Assembly: GCA_046728175.1 (NCBI GenBank)
Contig: JBKPEA010000006.1
Location: 1 to 64,000, forward strand
Reading direction: 5' to 3'
Source: JAFAHS01 sp046728175
GTDB lineage: Bacteria; Desulfobacterota; Binatia; Binatales; Binataceae
DNA: 64,000 nt
Shown in pieces: positions 1 to 9,507 of this stretch (position 1 is its first letter; each line of letters begins with the position of its first letter). Made by a program: the position numbers and the translations under genes. Below the pieces are notes generated by a model. The model was given only the letters and a program-made list of their open reading frames with translations, did not search any database and had not been told where the DNA came from.

Positions 1-31
1 GCACCAGATAGTCGACAGGTTGAAAGCTCAT
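1..31 (-). CDS. Partial CDS, N-terminus only, function unknown
   Basis: The reverse strand has AGGAGG (positions 37-42) five bases before an ATG at 31-29, and the frame runs open off the left edge, encoding MSFQPVDYLV. The strong ribosome site and start make a real gene likely, but ten residues do not identify it. Confidence 0.5.
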   Translation of the reverse strand, partial: MSFQPVDYLV

Positions 32-610
32 TTGAGCCTCCTAGAGCAGGGGTTTCGAGACCTGCGATCGCAACACCGAAATCAACCTCTATAATTACGG
101 CAAATGCCGAATCCGGAAGCGGACCGCATTTCTACAAACACTTTATTCACCAGCCTTGACGTGAACCCCTCGTTGCACAACCCACTTGACGTCAACAGTG
201 GCAAGACTCCAGGTTGACTAATGTAATCCGTGAGCAGCGAAATGGACCTAAAACTCGAGGCCGGCGGGCGGCGCCACTTAGCTACCTATCACAGCAGTTC
301 CTTGATAAGCCTTCTGAATCCGATAGCCGTCGGTCTCCTCCGCTAGAAGTCCCCGGATCACGCGCGCTCGTACTCAACTCAGCCATTATCTTTCTGGTCG
401 ACGGACCGATGGCCAGCTATCAAAACCACAATGGCTCAATACGTTTCCCCTTACGGCGGCTTTGTCGCTCGGGCGTGAGTAGCTATCCGACCAGTTTAAA
501 ATTCGACGGCCTAACTGGAACTTCCTCAACCCCGCCCCCAGCGTGTGGTTTCGCAACTTCGAGAATGGTGCGAGCCAGTCTTGAAAGGGAACTTGCGGTG
601 GGCGACGAGT
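32..610. other. 579-bp intergenic region, no gene recognised
   Basis: This gap separates the leftmost reverse-strand gene start from the end of the permease gene. Open frames in it (for example 214-636 forward) have no recognisable protein signature and no convincing ribosome site. The only structure noticed is a perfect 10-bp palindrome, TTGACGTCAA, at 186-195, with a second partial copy of its left half (TTGACGTGAA) at 156-165; it could be an operator for the gene leaving the left edge. Confidence 0.4.
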
Positions 611-1930
611 TTACGGACCTACCTGGGCGAAGGTGAATCGGGCATCTGCGGCCTCGCGCTGAGCGATCCATGCGATGAGCAACAGCGCGGGAATTGTTAC
701 CACGGTCGTGAACAGGAAAAAGGGCACCCATCCGAGAGCTTCCGCGAGAACTCCGCCGGATGAGGCGAACAGGGTACGTCCGAGGGAAGCCAGCGAAGAG
801 AGTAACGCGTATTGGGTTGCGGTGAAGGCGGGCGAGCAGAGGCTCGACAAATACGCGACCAGCGCAGCACCCGCCATCGCCCCAGTCAGATTTTCTACGG
901 AGACACACAGCGCCAGATAGTAGATCCGGTGACCCTGGATCGCTTGCAACACATAGAAGAGGTTGCCCGCCGACTGCAACACGCCGCACAACAGCAGCGA
1001 ACGCAAGATCCCGAAGCGGGCGGCGAAAACTCCTCCGATCAACGCACCGATAATTGTCGCGAAAAATCCGACGAACTTCGACATCGCCGCGATCTCGGTA
1101 AGGGTAAAGCCGAGCGAGATATAGAGAGGTATCGCCATCACACCCGCCAACGCCTCGCCCAGTTTGTATCCGACCACCGCAATGATAATCAGTGGCCACA
1201 TCGGCCGGCGCACGAAATCGGTGAACGGACCGCCAACGGCGATCGCGAACCAGGCGGAGATCGCCTGCCAACCTCGAGTCTCAGTGCCGCGGTCAGCGAT
1301 GGCCGCTGGTTGCGGTTCGGGGCCGAACAGAAACACGAGCAGGCCGCCAATCAACAGCCCGGCCATGGTTGCATACGCGGCGAACCACCCGGCGTGGTCA
1401 GCGATTATCAGCGCGCCCGCACCTGCGACCAACATCCCAGTCCGGTATCCGGTCTGGATCACTCCAGCGCCTGGTCCTTGATACTCGACCGGCAAAATTT
1501 CCACACGCCAAGCGTCGATAACCACGTCCTGACTGGCCGACAGAAACGCGACCAGCACCGCCAGGGCACCCATCGCAGCGAGGTGATGACGTGGATCGCA
1601 TGCGCCCAACCCCAGGGTTGCCGCGATCAACGCGATCTGAATCGAAATTCCCCAGCCGCGTCGACGTCCGAGCGGCAGCGGCGGCGGCAGCCGGTCGATC
1701 AGCGGTGACCAGATGAATTTGAGCGAGTAGGGTGTGCCAACCAGGGCGAACGCACCGATCGTCGCTCGCTTGACGCCCACGCTGGCCAGCCACGCAGACA
1801 GTGTCGAGAAGGTAAGCAGCAGCGGCAGCCCGCTCGCAAAGCCGAGGATCAGAACCAACAGCACCCGGCTATCGGTGTATTCTGCGAGCGACCGCCGCCA
1901 GCTTCGCTCCTTCCCACTGCGGTTTCGCAC
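611..1930 (-). CDS. AmpG-like MFS permease (AT-1/PAT family)
   Basis: Integral membrane transporter of about 439 residues with some 12 hydrophobic segments. The N-terminal half carries GFASGLPLLLT in the first helix and SQDVVIDAWRVEILP, close to the QDIxIDAxR signature of the AmpG / acetyl-CoA-transporter family. AmpG imports anhydromuropeptides across the inner membrane of Gram-negatives, but family members in catabolic loci may carry other substrates, so the substrate is left open. The start is uncertain: a GTG at 1930 with AAGGA eight bases upstream is preferred; GTGs at 1972 and 1996 would add a very basic leader. Stands alone, read towards the left edge. Confidence 0.75.
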   Translation of the reverse strand: MRNRSGKERSWRRSLAEYTDSRVLLVLILGFASGLPLLLTFSTLSAWLASVGVKRATIGAFALVGTPYSLKFIWSPLIDRLPPPLPLGRRRGWGISIQIALIAATLGLGACDPRHHLAAMGALAVLVAFLSASQDVVIDAWRVEILPVEYQGPGAGVIQTGYRTGMLVAGAGALIIADHAGWFAAYATMAGLLIGGLLVFLFGPEPQPAAIADRGTETRGWQAISAWFAIAVGGPFTDFVRRPMWPLIIIAVVGYKLGEALAGVMAIPLYISLGFTLTEIAAMSKFVGFFATIIGALIGGVFAARFGILRSLLLCGVLQSAGNLFYVLQAIQGHRIYYLALCVSVENLTGAMAGAALVAYLSSLCSPAFTATQYALLSSLASLGRTLFASSGGVLAEALGWVPFFLFTTVVTIPALLLIAWIAQREAADARFTFAQVGP

Positions 1931-2203
1931 TGAACGTTTCCTTTTGCGTTTGGAGTCGTTGGACCTTCGCACGCGACTCCCCCGGCTGCAAGTCACTTAT
2001 CAGCATGCGTCCACATTCTGCCTGCAGGCTGCCTGACAACTCGCCGCGATCCTTTCCGCGCCTCATAGACTGTTGCCATGACGATTGGTAACCGATCGCA
2101 ACGGTCGGGATGGCCGTAAACGAAACCGCTGGAATTGATCCGTAATCAGCAGGACTTCGGTTCGTAACCCACAGGTGGCTTAGAACACCACCCGTTCCCG
2201 CGG

Positions 2204-3406
2204 CTAGAATGGGTTTTGCGACTCCAGCCCGAGAGAAATACGTCCCAGTTGCTCGGTTATGCGATCGATGTGCCCGTTGATGTGCAAGGGCATCGCTTGA
2301 AAATCCCGATACCGGCGTTCGAAATCGGTACCTTCGCGTAGTCCGTTGCCGCCGAGGACCCGAAGGATGAGCTTCATCGCTTCGTCGCACAACAGCACTG
2401 CCTGCATTCCGGCCGCGGTCTGCCGGAAATAATCGCCTTCAGTCGGGACCACGGCTGCGGCGATCCGCGCGTCGGTTTCGGCCATCGCAGCGTACACCGT
2501 ATCGGTCGCCGCGTTGATCAGTGCCCGGGCGCGGCCGAGGTTCACGTGTATGGTCGCTTTTTCGATCATCTTCGTCCCGAGGATTGCGATCCGCTCGCGT
2601 ATGTTATGCGCGGTATCGTCGAGCGAAGCCTCGGCTATGCCGGTGGCCATCGCGCCAAGCCACATCACGGAGATGGCGACCCAGTCTTCACGATAGCGGT
2701 CATGAATCACCGGGTAGTCGTGCAACCGAAAGAGCGCGCGATACTTCGGAAGCATGGGTACCACGCGTTCGCGCGGTACCTCAACGCCCTCATAGTAAAC
2801 GTGATCGGTCGCAGACGCGCGCAGCGCACTACCATCCCACGTTTCCTTGATCCGAACCTTCCGTTGCCGAAGATCGACCAGCGCAAACTCCGGCGTCTGG
2901 TTGCCGTCTCTGACAAACGCGACGCCGGCCCATTCCGCATAGCGGCCGCCCGACCCGAACGTTGCGACGCCGGACAGGAGGGTATTGCCGCCCTCATCGA
3001 CTCCTGAGACCTGGGATGCCGCGCCGGCCGGAAAGCACACCCACTCGCGTTTCGAAACGAGCTCGGCCAAAAGAGCCCCATGAGCCGGCCCCAGTAGCCC
3101 GGCGAAATAGTGAAAAACGCACAGATGATTCCACAGGCACCAGGCCGTCGAGCCACACCGCGGAGCAATCGCACGTAGCTCATTTGCGATCGCGACGATC
3201 GATTCCTCGAGGCCTGCAATCTGGTGCGTCGCCGACATCCGCATGATGTCGTTCTTCTTGATTGCGGCTATGACGTCCGCGGATATCGAGCGCGTGCGAT
3301 CGGCCTGTGAGGCCTGCGCGGCAATGTCGCCGAGTAGCGGCGTAATGTACTTCGCTTCCCCGTGAACCCTGCCGTTCGTGCTGAAGCTGTAATCGTCGCC
3401 AGGCAT
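2204..3406 (-). CDS. Acyl-CoA dehydrogenase-fold flavoprotein (HsaA/DszC-like monooxygenase type)
   Basis: About 400 residues with the acyl-CoA dehydrogenase fold throughout: helical N-terminal domain to about residue 120 (GSTAWCLWNH), central beta domain (SGVATFGSGG, WDGSALRASATDHVYYEGVEVP) and C-terminal helical domain ending RVLGGNGLREGTDFERRYRDFQAM. The GSTAW and 'R-S/A-T-D' stretches resemble the group D flavin-dependent monooxygenases more than true fatty acyl-CoA dehydrogenases, and I do not see a clear catalytic glutamate, so oxygenase or desaturase activity cannot be separated. ATG at 3406 is chosen because GGAGG lies seven bases upstream; a TTG at 3424 is the first start in frame. 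Its promoter side abuts the IS110 remnant. Confidence 0.7.
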   Translation of the reverse strand: MPGDDYSFSTNGRVHGEAKYITPLLGDIAAQASQADRTRSISADVIAAIKKNDIMRMSATHQIAGLEESIVAIANELRAIAPRCGSTAWCLWNHLCVFHYFAGLLGPAHGALLAELVSKREWVCFPAGAASQVSGVDEGGNTLLSGVATFGSGGRYAEWAGVAFVRDGNQTPEFALVDLRQRKVRIKETWDGSALRASATDHVYYEGVEVPRERVVPMLPKYRALFRLHDYPVIHDRYREDWVAISVMWLGAMATGIAEASLDDTAHNIRERIAILGTKMIEKATIHVNLGRARALINAATDTVYAAMAETDARIAAAVVPTEGDYFRQTAAGMQAVLLCDEAMKLILRVLGGNGLREGTDFERRYRDFQAMPLHINGHIDRITEQLGRISLGLESQNPF

Positions 3407-3467
3407 CACTAAACCTCCATGCAACGCAATGCAGGAGTTGGGCGCCTCCTGTAAGCTCGACCCCTGC

Positions 3468-3746
3468 GGGAATTACAGCATCGGACCGCATGCAGCATTG
3501 CAAATCATTGCCGAGATCGGCACCGACATGCACCGCTGGCCCACCGAAAAACACTTTACCTCTTGGCTTGCGTTGGCACCCAACAACAAAGTCTCTGGCG
3601 GACGCTTGCTCAGCGCCCGGATCCTACCCTCCGCCAATCGCGCCGCAGCCATTCTGCGCCGCTGCGCGATGAGTCTCACTCACACCCTGACCGCACTCGG
3701 CGCCTTCTATCGCCGCCTGGCCGCACGTGCTGGCAAAGCGAAGTAA
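3468..3746 (+). mobile_element. IS110-family transposase remnant (C-terminal domain only)
   Basis: The translation contains GPHAALQIIAEIG, HRWPTEKHFTSWLALAPNN, KVSGG and LGAFYRRLAARAGKAK, the C-terminal Transposase_20 part of IS110/IS116/IS902 transposases with its catalytic-serine side region. The N-terminal DEDD RuvC-like domain is missing, the frame ends in TAA just after GKAK where intact relatives continue for some 40 residues, and no flanking element ends are visible. It is therefore a dead fragment. It sits between the promoter side of the 2204-3406 gene and the tail of the MetE-like gene. Confidence 0.8.
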
Positions 3747-3983
3747 GCTGCCGCCCTTCTTGAGCAGGCGGTCGGCGTCGGTAGAGCTTTCGCGCGGCTC
3801 TCGCATTCCTGACGGACTGGGCGCTGCTTCCGCGCGGCGAACCGCAAATCAACAGCCCACCGCAAATAAAGGTGATACGCGAGCCGCCGGCCGCCCGAGT
3901 CAGAAACCGTCAAATGCCCGCCGAGAGGCGGTTGGCCTCGACCTCGTGAAAGCAACCAGCGGATAGTGTACCCACCGCTTGCG

Positions 3984-5123
3984 CTAGTTCTTCCACAACT
4001 GCCGGGTGGCCAGGCGCGCGCCCTCGGCCATCGCCTGGAACTTCGCCCAGGCAATTTTGGGGTGGCCCACCCTGGTGCCCAGTCCACAGTCGGTGCCGGC
4101 CATGAGGTTCTCGCGCCCTACCAGTGGCGCGTAGCGGAGCAGGCGTTCAGCCACCAGCTGCGGATGCTCGACGAAGTCACTCGCGTGCCCAACCACCCCA
4201 GGCATCAGCGATTTCCCGTCTGGCAGCTTCACTTCCTCCCATACCCGCCACTCGTGCTCGTGACAGGGATTGGAGGCTTCGATTGAGTAGCATTCGGCAT
4301 TCACCTGGAGCACCAGGTCGACGATGTCCGTGAGCGCGATGTCATACTTGTGCGGACCGTGATAGCTGCCCCAACACATATGGAAACGCACCCGCTCCGC
4401 CGGGATTCCGCGCAGCGCGTGGTTGAGTGCTTCGATGCGCAGCGCCGCAAACTTGCGGTAGGCGGGGACACTCATTTCCGGATGGAGTTGCCAGGCGTCG
4501 GCGAGGTCGGGGTCGTCAATCTGAAGAATCAGCCCCGCTGCTGTGATCGCGATGTACTCTTCGTGCATGGCATCGGCGATCGCCGAGAGATAGGCTTCGT
4601 CGCTCGCGTAATACTCATTGCCTAGCCAGTGCTCGATCGTCCCCGGGGCCACCGCGGGCAGAAATGCCTCCTCGACCGACACCCCCTTCAGCGCGGCTTT
4701 GAAATTCTCGATGTCGGCCCGCACCGCGTCGTGCCCCGTATACTTCAGCGGGCCGTTGCATACTGCTCCACCAATGCCGAAGTTGATTCTGGCAAAATAC
4801 TCCGGGAATTCCGCCTCGTCCCGCCCCCAGATCTTGAATGCAGGTTGTCCGGAATCGTTCGGCCGCTCCGAGATGCCGCTCAGGCGCTGTCGAGCGTAAC
4901 TGGTAAAATTGACCTTCGATAGCTCACCATCATTAACTACATCGATTCCTGCGTCTGCCTGTGCGCGCACGACTTCCGCAACCGCGCTCCGTACCTTCTG
5001 CTGCAGGGCATCCGGGTCGTCGGATCGTCCGGACTGCCTGGCTGCCAGCATCGCACGCAGGTCTTCGGGCCGGGGCAGGCTGCCCGCGTGCGAAACCAGG
5101 ATGCGGTTGATGCTTCGCTTCAT
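3984..5123 (-). CDS. MetE-like zinc methyltransferase (cobalamin-independent methionine synthase C-terminal family)
   Basis: Single-domain 379-residue protein of the MetE core family. Zinc ligands are visible: His248-x-Cys250 in FHMCWGSYHG, Glu282 in SIEASNP and Cys346 in AGTDCGLGT, matching the H-C-E-C set of MetE. SHAGSLPRP near the N-terminus is also typical. It lacks the N-terminal duplicated domain of full MetE (about 750 residues), like archaeal MetE and epoxyalkane:coenzyme M transferase, so the thiol acceptor may be homocysteine or another thiol. The ATG at 5123 has AAGGAG at optimal spacing; longer frames upstream have none. Divergent from amidohydrolase 1. Confidence 0.8.
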   Translation of the reverse strand: MKRSINRILVSHAGSLPRPEDLRAMLAARQSGRSDDPDALQQKVRSAVAEVVRAQADAGIDVVNDGELSKVNFTSYARQRLSGISERPNDSGQPAFKIWGRDEAEFPEYFARINFGIGGAVCNGPLKYTGHDAVRADIENFKAALKGVSVEEAFLPAVAPGTIEHWLGNEYYASDEAYLSAIADAMHEEYIAITAAGLILQIDDPDLADAWQLHPEMSVPAYRKFAALRIEALNHALRGIPAERVRFHMCWGSYHGPHKYDIALTDIVDLVLQVNAECYSIEASNPCHEHEWRVWEEVKLPDGKSLMPGVVGHASDFVEHPQLVAERLLRYAPLVGRENLMAGTDCGLGTRVGHPKIAWAKFQAMAEGARLATRQLWKN

Positions 5124-5340
5124 AGCCGGACTCCTTATGGTTCGGTCAATGCTTGCACGCCCTGCTGCTCGCCGAACACCATCGGTGCTGACTACCGAAG
5201 ACTGATTTGACTTTGACGGGTCCTTCTTGCAGATTCGATTCAACATCACGCGCCGGCGTAAGTCGAATGAAGGGGTTCTCTACTCGCCGAGCGTGCACAT
5301 CGAAGCCGACATCAAATCGCAGTTCAGGAGGAAACCATCA

Positions 5341-6480
5341 ATGTTGAAGCCGGTCCTCTCCGCCGATTCGCACGTAACTGAACCGCCCGACGCCTACGTG
5401 TCCCGCATTGACCGTCGCTTCAAGGATCGGGCGCCACGCATGCAACACGATAGTCGGCGCGGCGACATCTACGTGATTGACGGCATCGACCGCCCGATTT
5501 CAGTGACTCTGCTTTCGGCGGCAGGCGTAGATCCAGTCGCGATCGCGAATCTGGAACGGGTTAATCGGGGCTGGTTGCAGCGCGGGGGCTGGGATCCGGC
5601 GGTACGGCTTGCCGACCAGGACCGGGATGGCATCGGTGCCGAAATCCTATATCCAAGCGTCGGCATGCTGCTGTGCAAGCATCTCGACTACGACTACCGA
5701 AAAGCCTGCATGGACGCGTACAACCTGTGGCTGGCCGAGTTTTGTGCAACCCAGCCGGTGCGCCTGCTCGGCGTAGGCCAGGTTTCGTTGCGCACCGTAG
5801 ACGATTCCATTGCGGAGGCGCGCAAGATTAAGGAGCTCGGATTGCGAGGAGTGATGCTCCCCGGGTGGCCGAGCGAGGAGGATTACGACAGCAGGCTTTA
5901 CGACCCGTTCTGGGATGCATGCGTCGATCTGGGATTGCCCGTGACGTTCCATCACCTGGCTGGTCGTCGCAACCCGAACGAAGCCACCGACAGCCCGTAT
6001 TCCGACGGCAACCGCGGGGTGAATACCAAGTTGAACGGCTGGATGAACCTGGTTCGTGGCAACCAGGATCTACTGGCGATGTTCGTGTTCGGTGGCGTCT
6101 TTGAACGCCACCCCACGCTCAAGCTGATTTGCGCCGAAGCGGATGCCGGGTGGGTGCCACATTTTACGTACCGGATGGACTACGCCTACGATCACCATCG
6201 TCATCACATCAGGACCGAACCCTTGTCCAAGGCTCCCAGCGAGTACTTCCGCCACAACGTCTATCTCACATTCCAGGATGATCTGATGGCCTTCAAGCTG
6301 CGCCACCTGTGTAACGTTCGTCGTCTGATGTGGGCCAACGATTTCCCGCATTTCGATTCAACCTGGCCCCGCTCGCGCGAGGTGATTCAAGAACATACCG
6401 CGGAGCTTGACGAAGAGGAGCGAAACCTGGTCCTGCACGACAACCTGGTCGAGTGCTACGACCTCGATTTGCCCGGCTAG
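5341..6480 (+). CDS. Amidohydrolase 1 (Amidohydro_2 / ACMSD-like TIM barrel)
   Basis: Metal-dependent hydrolase or decarboxylase of 379 residues. It opens with LSADSHVTEPPDAYVSRID, continues with ADQDRDGIGAEILYP, has FHHLAG after strand 5, CAEADAGWVPHF after strand 6 and WANDFPHFDSTWPRS containing the conserved aspartate. The usual HxH of strand 1 appears as D-S-H-x-x-E-P, a variant shared by all four paralogues in the window. ATG 5341 has AGGAGG eight bases ahead. It is the most divergent of the four. Substrate unknown; family reactions include decarboxylation (ACMSD, gamma-resorcylate) and C-C hydrolysis (LigY). Confidence 0.85.
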   Translation: MLKPVLSADSHVTEPPDAYVSRIDRRFKDRAPRMQHDSRRGDIYVIDGIDRPISVTLLSAAGVDPVAIANLERVNRGWLQRGGWDPAVRLADQDRDGIGAEILYPSVGMLLCKHLDYDYRKACMDAYNLWLAEFCATQPVRLLGVGQVSLRTVDDSIAEARKIKELGLRGVMLPGWPSEEDYDSRLYDPFWDACVDLGLPVTFHHLAGRRNPNEATDSPYSDGNRGVNTKLNGWMNLVRGNQDLLAMFVFGGVFERHPTLKLICAEADAGWVPHFTYRMDYAYDHHRHHIRTEPLSKAPSEYFRHNVYLTFQDDLMAFKLRHLCNVRRLMWANDFPHFDSTWPRSREVIQEHTAELDEEERNLVLHDNLVECYDLDLPG

Positions 6481-6496
6481 TCGGGAACGGATGAGA

Positions 6497-7036
6497 CTAC
6501 GAGCCAGAGCTCTCGAGCTTTGGCGCGGGGGTGCCGGGACCGGAACTGAAGCCATCCGGCAAGTCGCGCACCGGCGTTATGACTATCGCGAGCCGGTCCC
6601 CGCTCTTGAAGCGTTCGGCCGAGGGACCCACCCCCAGCACGCGATTCTCCCAGTATTTTGAATGCATGTCGGTCAGGATTTTCTGCTGTGCACCGGCGTC
6701 CGGGGTTATCTCCGCCTTCCCGATGAACGCAGGCCCTCCGGCCGTGCCGATCCAAACCAGCACCGGGCTGCCACGTTTGATGCGCTTGACCTTCCAGGTC
6801 TCCGGCCCGGTCTGGATCAATATCCCCTGGTTATCGGCACTTAGCGTGAACCATACTGGCGCCGCCTTACTCTGATTGCCGTCCTTGCGGACCGTCGCAA
6901 TGTAGATCAACTTGGCGTCGGCGAGCGCGCGCGCATCGCGCGCGGAGATCTCGGCGCGGGCCGGTTGCGGCCCCACCAGCGCAGCCGCCAGGAGCGCTAG
7001 TAGAAGAGTGGATGCACACCGTGTATTTGCGCGCAT
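6497..7036 (-). CDS. Exported split-barrel (PNPOx-like) protein
   Basis: Begins with a Sec signal peptide (MRANTRCAS, then a leucine/alanine-rich core, cleavage after QPARA near residue 28). The mature 150 residues fit the pyridoxamine-phosphate-oxidase/F420-binding split barrel: LADAKLIYIATVRKDGNQSKAAPVWFTL, then ILIQTGPETWKVKRIKRGSPVLVWIG and FIGKAEI. Such proteins normally bind FMN, F420 or heme in the cytoplasm; an exported one is unusual. ATG 7036 is used; a TTG two codons earlier is possible. It lies tail to tail with amidohydrolase 1, 16 bases apart. Confidence 0.65.
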   Translation of the reverse strand: MRANTRCASTLLLALLAAALVGPQPARAEISARDARALADAKLIYIATVRKDGNQSKAAPVWFTLSADNQGILIQTGPETWKVKRIKRGSPVLVWIGTAGGPAFIGKAEITPDAGAQQKILTDMHSKYWENRVLGVGPSAERFKSGDRLAIVITPVRDLPDGFSSGPGTPAPKLESSGS

Positions 7037-7210
7037 AGCCAATCTCGTAGCGCTCCGCTCGGAGTGCGGTCAAGCCGCCTTAAGTAGGGAGCTTTCGGCA
7101 GTTGCGGCGCGGCTGGGGGTTGGCAGGTCTCCAGGAGTTTTTGCTTACCGCCGAGACGAAGCGTCGACATCTCGCCGGTCACTAGCCAATAGCCGCGCCG
7201 TATCGCGACC

Positions 7211-8221
7211 TCAGTTGCTCTTCCAGTCGAAGCTCACTGCCATGAAGCGGGAGCGGTCGGCTAGCAGGTTGGAATAAACCTCCGCTGCACTGAGGTAAGA
7301 AAAACTATTTCGTACCAGCGATGCCGCTTCCAGGCGCCCTGCGGCTATCAGATCGAAAAACAGCTCGAAGTGGCGACGATGCGTCCACGGATTTTCCAGT
7401 GTCTCGGCCGCCGGATGAGTCATTTCATGCGCACCGACAATCGCGAAGCCGGGGAAATTGCAAAGATCGTGGAAGTCTATCGAGGTCGGCCCGCGCGGAC
7501 TGCTCAGCACGACCAAGCGGCCTTGGCGGCGCAGTACTTCGAACTCGCTGGGAATCAGCTTCGGGTCACCCGTCACTTCGAAAGAGACATCGGCGAGCCG
7601 GCCGTGATTGTGCTCCTTGACCGTCTTTACCACGTTGTCGGTGCGCGGATTGAGGCCGACGACGACCCGCGATTTCGGAAGTAGCTCGAGACGCGAGTCC
7701 GCCACGTCGATGCCGAAGACCTTGCTCGCGCCGGCCAATTCGGCCAAGCGGACCGCGAGTTGACCAAGAATTCCGAGACCAAACACCACCACCGTCTCCC
7801 CCCAGACCACCTTCGCGCGGCGGATTCCGTTCATCACAATCGCGGCAATTGCAAAAAGTGCGGCATCCGCGTCGCTCACGGCGGGCGGGACGCCCATGGC
7901 GGCGCGGGCCGGCGCGGTCACCCACCGGGCATGCGGTGTGCGTGTCGCGACCCGCTTACCGATCCAATCTTTGTCGAGCCCTCCGCCGACCTCGGCCACT
8001 CGCCCGATGTTCGAGTAGCCAGGCAGGAAGGGAAAGCGCCCGTAATTAGCCCAGGCCGAGCGCTCGGGAAACTCGCCGGAGAGAATGGTCAGCTCGGTCC
8101 CCATACTGATTAGGGTTACATCGGTCTTGATGAGGAGCTCATCATCGTGGGGACGGGGCCGCTCGCGATCCTCGATCGTAACTTGGCGCGGACGCGGGAA
8201 TACTACCGTTGGATTGTCCAT
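7211..8221 (-). CDS. Zinc-independent medium-chain dehydrogenase/reductase
   Basis: 336-residue MDR protein: GroES-like N-terminal half (LISMGTELTILSGEFP, FPFLPGYSNIGRVAEVG) and Rossmann half with VVVFGLGILGQLAVRLAELAGASKVFGID. The catalytic zinc Cys and His-Glu pair and the structural four-cysteine loop of alcohol dehydrogenases are absent, so it is probably a non-zinc reductase of the kind often found with bacteriochlorophyllide or sugar oxidoreductase relatives. Same strand as the NHL protein upstream, 65 bases apart, likely cotranscribed. Substrate unknown. Confidence 0.75.
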   Translation of the reverse strand: MDNPTVVFPRPRQVTIEDRERPRPHDDELLIKTDVTLISMGTELTILSGEFPERSAWANYGRFPFLPGYSNIGRVAEVGGGLDKDWIGKRVATRTPHARWVTAPARAAMGVPPAVSDADAALFAIAAIVMNGIRRAKVVWGETVVVFGLGILGQLAVRLAELAGASKVFGIDVADSRLELLPKSRVVVGLNPRTDNVVKTVKEHNHGRLADVSFEVTGDPKLIPSEFEVLRRQGRLVVLSSPRGPTSIDFHDLCNFPGFAIVGAHEMTHPAAETLENPWTHRRHFELFFDLIAAGRLEAASLVRNSFSYLSAAEVYSNLLADRSRFMAVSFDWKSN

Positions 8222-8286
8222 GACGGTTACTTCCTGGTTTCAATCGGCGTTAGCCGGCCGCGCGGTCGCAATGTCTGCGGTGGGCC

Positions 8287-9291
8287 TCACACGTGCGTCT
8301 GACGTTCCGATTTCCTAACTTTTGCCAGCCGCAGGAAGTTTCGTACCGGTCTGGAGGGCTTGAGCCTGCTCCCGAGGATGGTGTGGGACACTTCGGCGAC
8401 CAGGATGTCGCGCTCAGGAGTCACTGCAATCCCGTGCGGAGCGACCAGCTGACCACGACCGTCGCCCTGACCATTGTCGCACAGACGCGCCTGCAGTCTT
8501 CCGTCGAGCGAGTAGATGCTTACACGCGGACCCATGCCTGGACGGTTCCATGCGTCCCAGAAATCCGCCAGCCCCTGTGTCCACCAAACCGAGCTGAGCT
8601 CACCGATGTAGCAGAGCTGCTCCGGACTGCGCGTGTCGATACACAGGCCGCACGGCATCGCCATCCCGGTCCAGACGTGTTCGAGCCTGCCGTTAGGCGT
8701 AAACACTTGCACGCGATTGTTGTGCCGGTCGGCGACATAAACGTAGCCGTCGCGGTCGGTAGCGATGTTGTGTGGCAAATTGAACTGGCCAGGATCGTTG
8801 CCCGGCTGGCCCCATGAATAGAGCAGGCGACCATCCGGAGAATACTTATGCACCTTGGGGTTGAGATAGCCGTCGGAGACGAAGAGGTCGCCGGTGTGCG
8901 GATTAATGGCGACGTGAGTGCACTGGTTAAAGGGCTCGCCGCTCATCGCTTTGGCAGGCCTGCCGCTTACGCCGATCGTCATCAGGACTTTCCCGTCGCT
9001 GGTGCATTTCCGCACCGTATGGTCGAAAACATCGGTGAGCCAGACGCTGTCGTCCGGGCCAATCGTAATTCCGTGGGCGCGCGGGAACATCTTCTTGTCG
9101 CCCCAGCTCTGAAGGAATTTTCCGCTGCTGTCGAGGACCACGACGGGGATGTCGCCGCGATTGAACATATAGACGCGGCTCCTGGAGTCGATGGCGACCC
9201 CTGCGATGTCGTAGGTCCACTTGTGGGGCATTTCGCCCCATTCTTCGATGACTTCGTATAGGTAGTCGCCGCCGCCGGTCAGTAATGACAT
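8287..9291 (-). CDS. NHL-repeat beta-propeller protein
   Basis: 334 residues with repeated NHL strands, for example GPDDSVWLTDVFDHTVRKCTSDGK, GDLFVSDGYLNPKVHKYSPDGR, YVYVADRHNNRVQVFTPNGRL and GIAVTPERDILVAEV, predicting a six-bladed propeller like that of peptidyl-alpha-hydroxyglycine alpha-amidating lyase or environmental SMP-30-type lactonases. No signal peptide is seen. ATG 9291 is chosen for GGAGGAACCA directly ahead. It begins the reverse-strand pair with the 7211-8221 dehydrogenase and is divergent from the CMD protein gene. Enzymatic role not determinable. Confidence 0.8.
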   Translation of the reverse strand: MSLLTGGGDYLYEVIEEWGEMPHKWTYDIAGVAIDSRSRVYMFNRGDIPVVVLDSSGKFLQSWGDKKMFPRAHGITIGPDDSVWLTDVFDHTVRKCTSDGKVLMTIGVSGRPAKAMSGEPFNQCTHVAINPHTGDLFVSDGYLNPKVHKYSPDGRLLYSWGQPGNDPGQFNLPHNIATDRDGYVYVADRHNNRVQVFTPNGRLEHVWTGMAMPCGLCIDTRSPEQLCYIGELSSVWWTQGLADFWDAWNRPGMGPRVSIYSLDGRLQARLCDNGQGDGRGQLVAPHGIAVTPERDILVAEVSHTILGSRLKPSRPVRNFLRLAKVRKSERQTHV

Positions 9292-9507
9292 TGGTTCCTC
9301 CGTGTCGGTTTTTCGATCCACTCTCCCACCTGACGGTGATCCTTTACCACCTGAGCATCGCGCCGCGTCAATGCGTGACAGTGAAAGGCTTCGGAGCCGG
9401 CGCTGGTAATCCGATACGGAACCGATCTACAGAGGTGCTGGGCGCTGCCACGATGGGAGTCGCTCCGTGACAGGAGCCGACTCACCACCATCCGGAGGTG
9501 CTGCACC

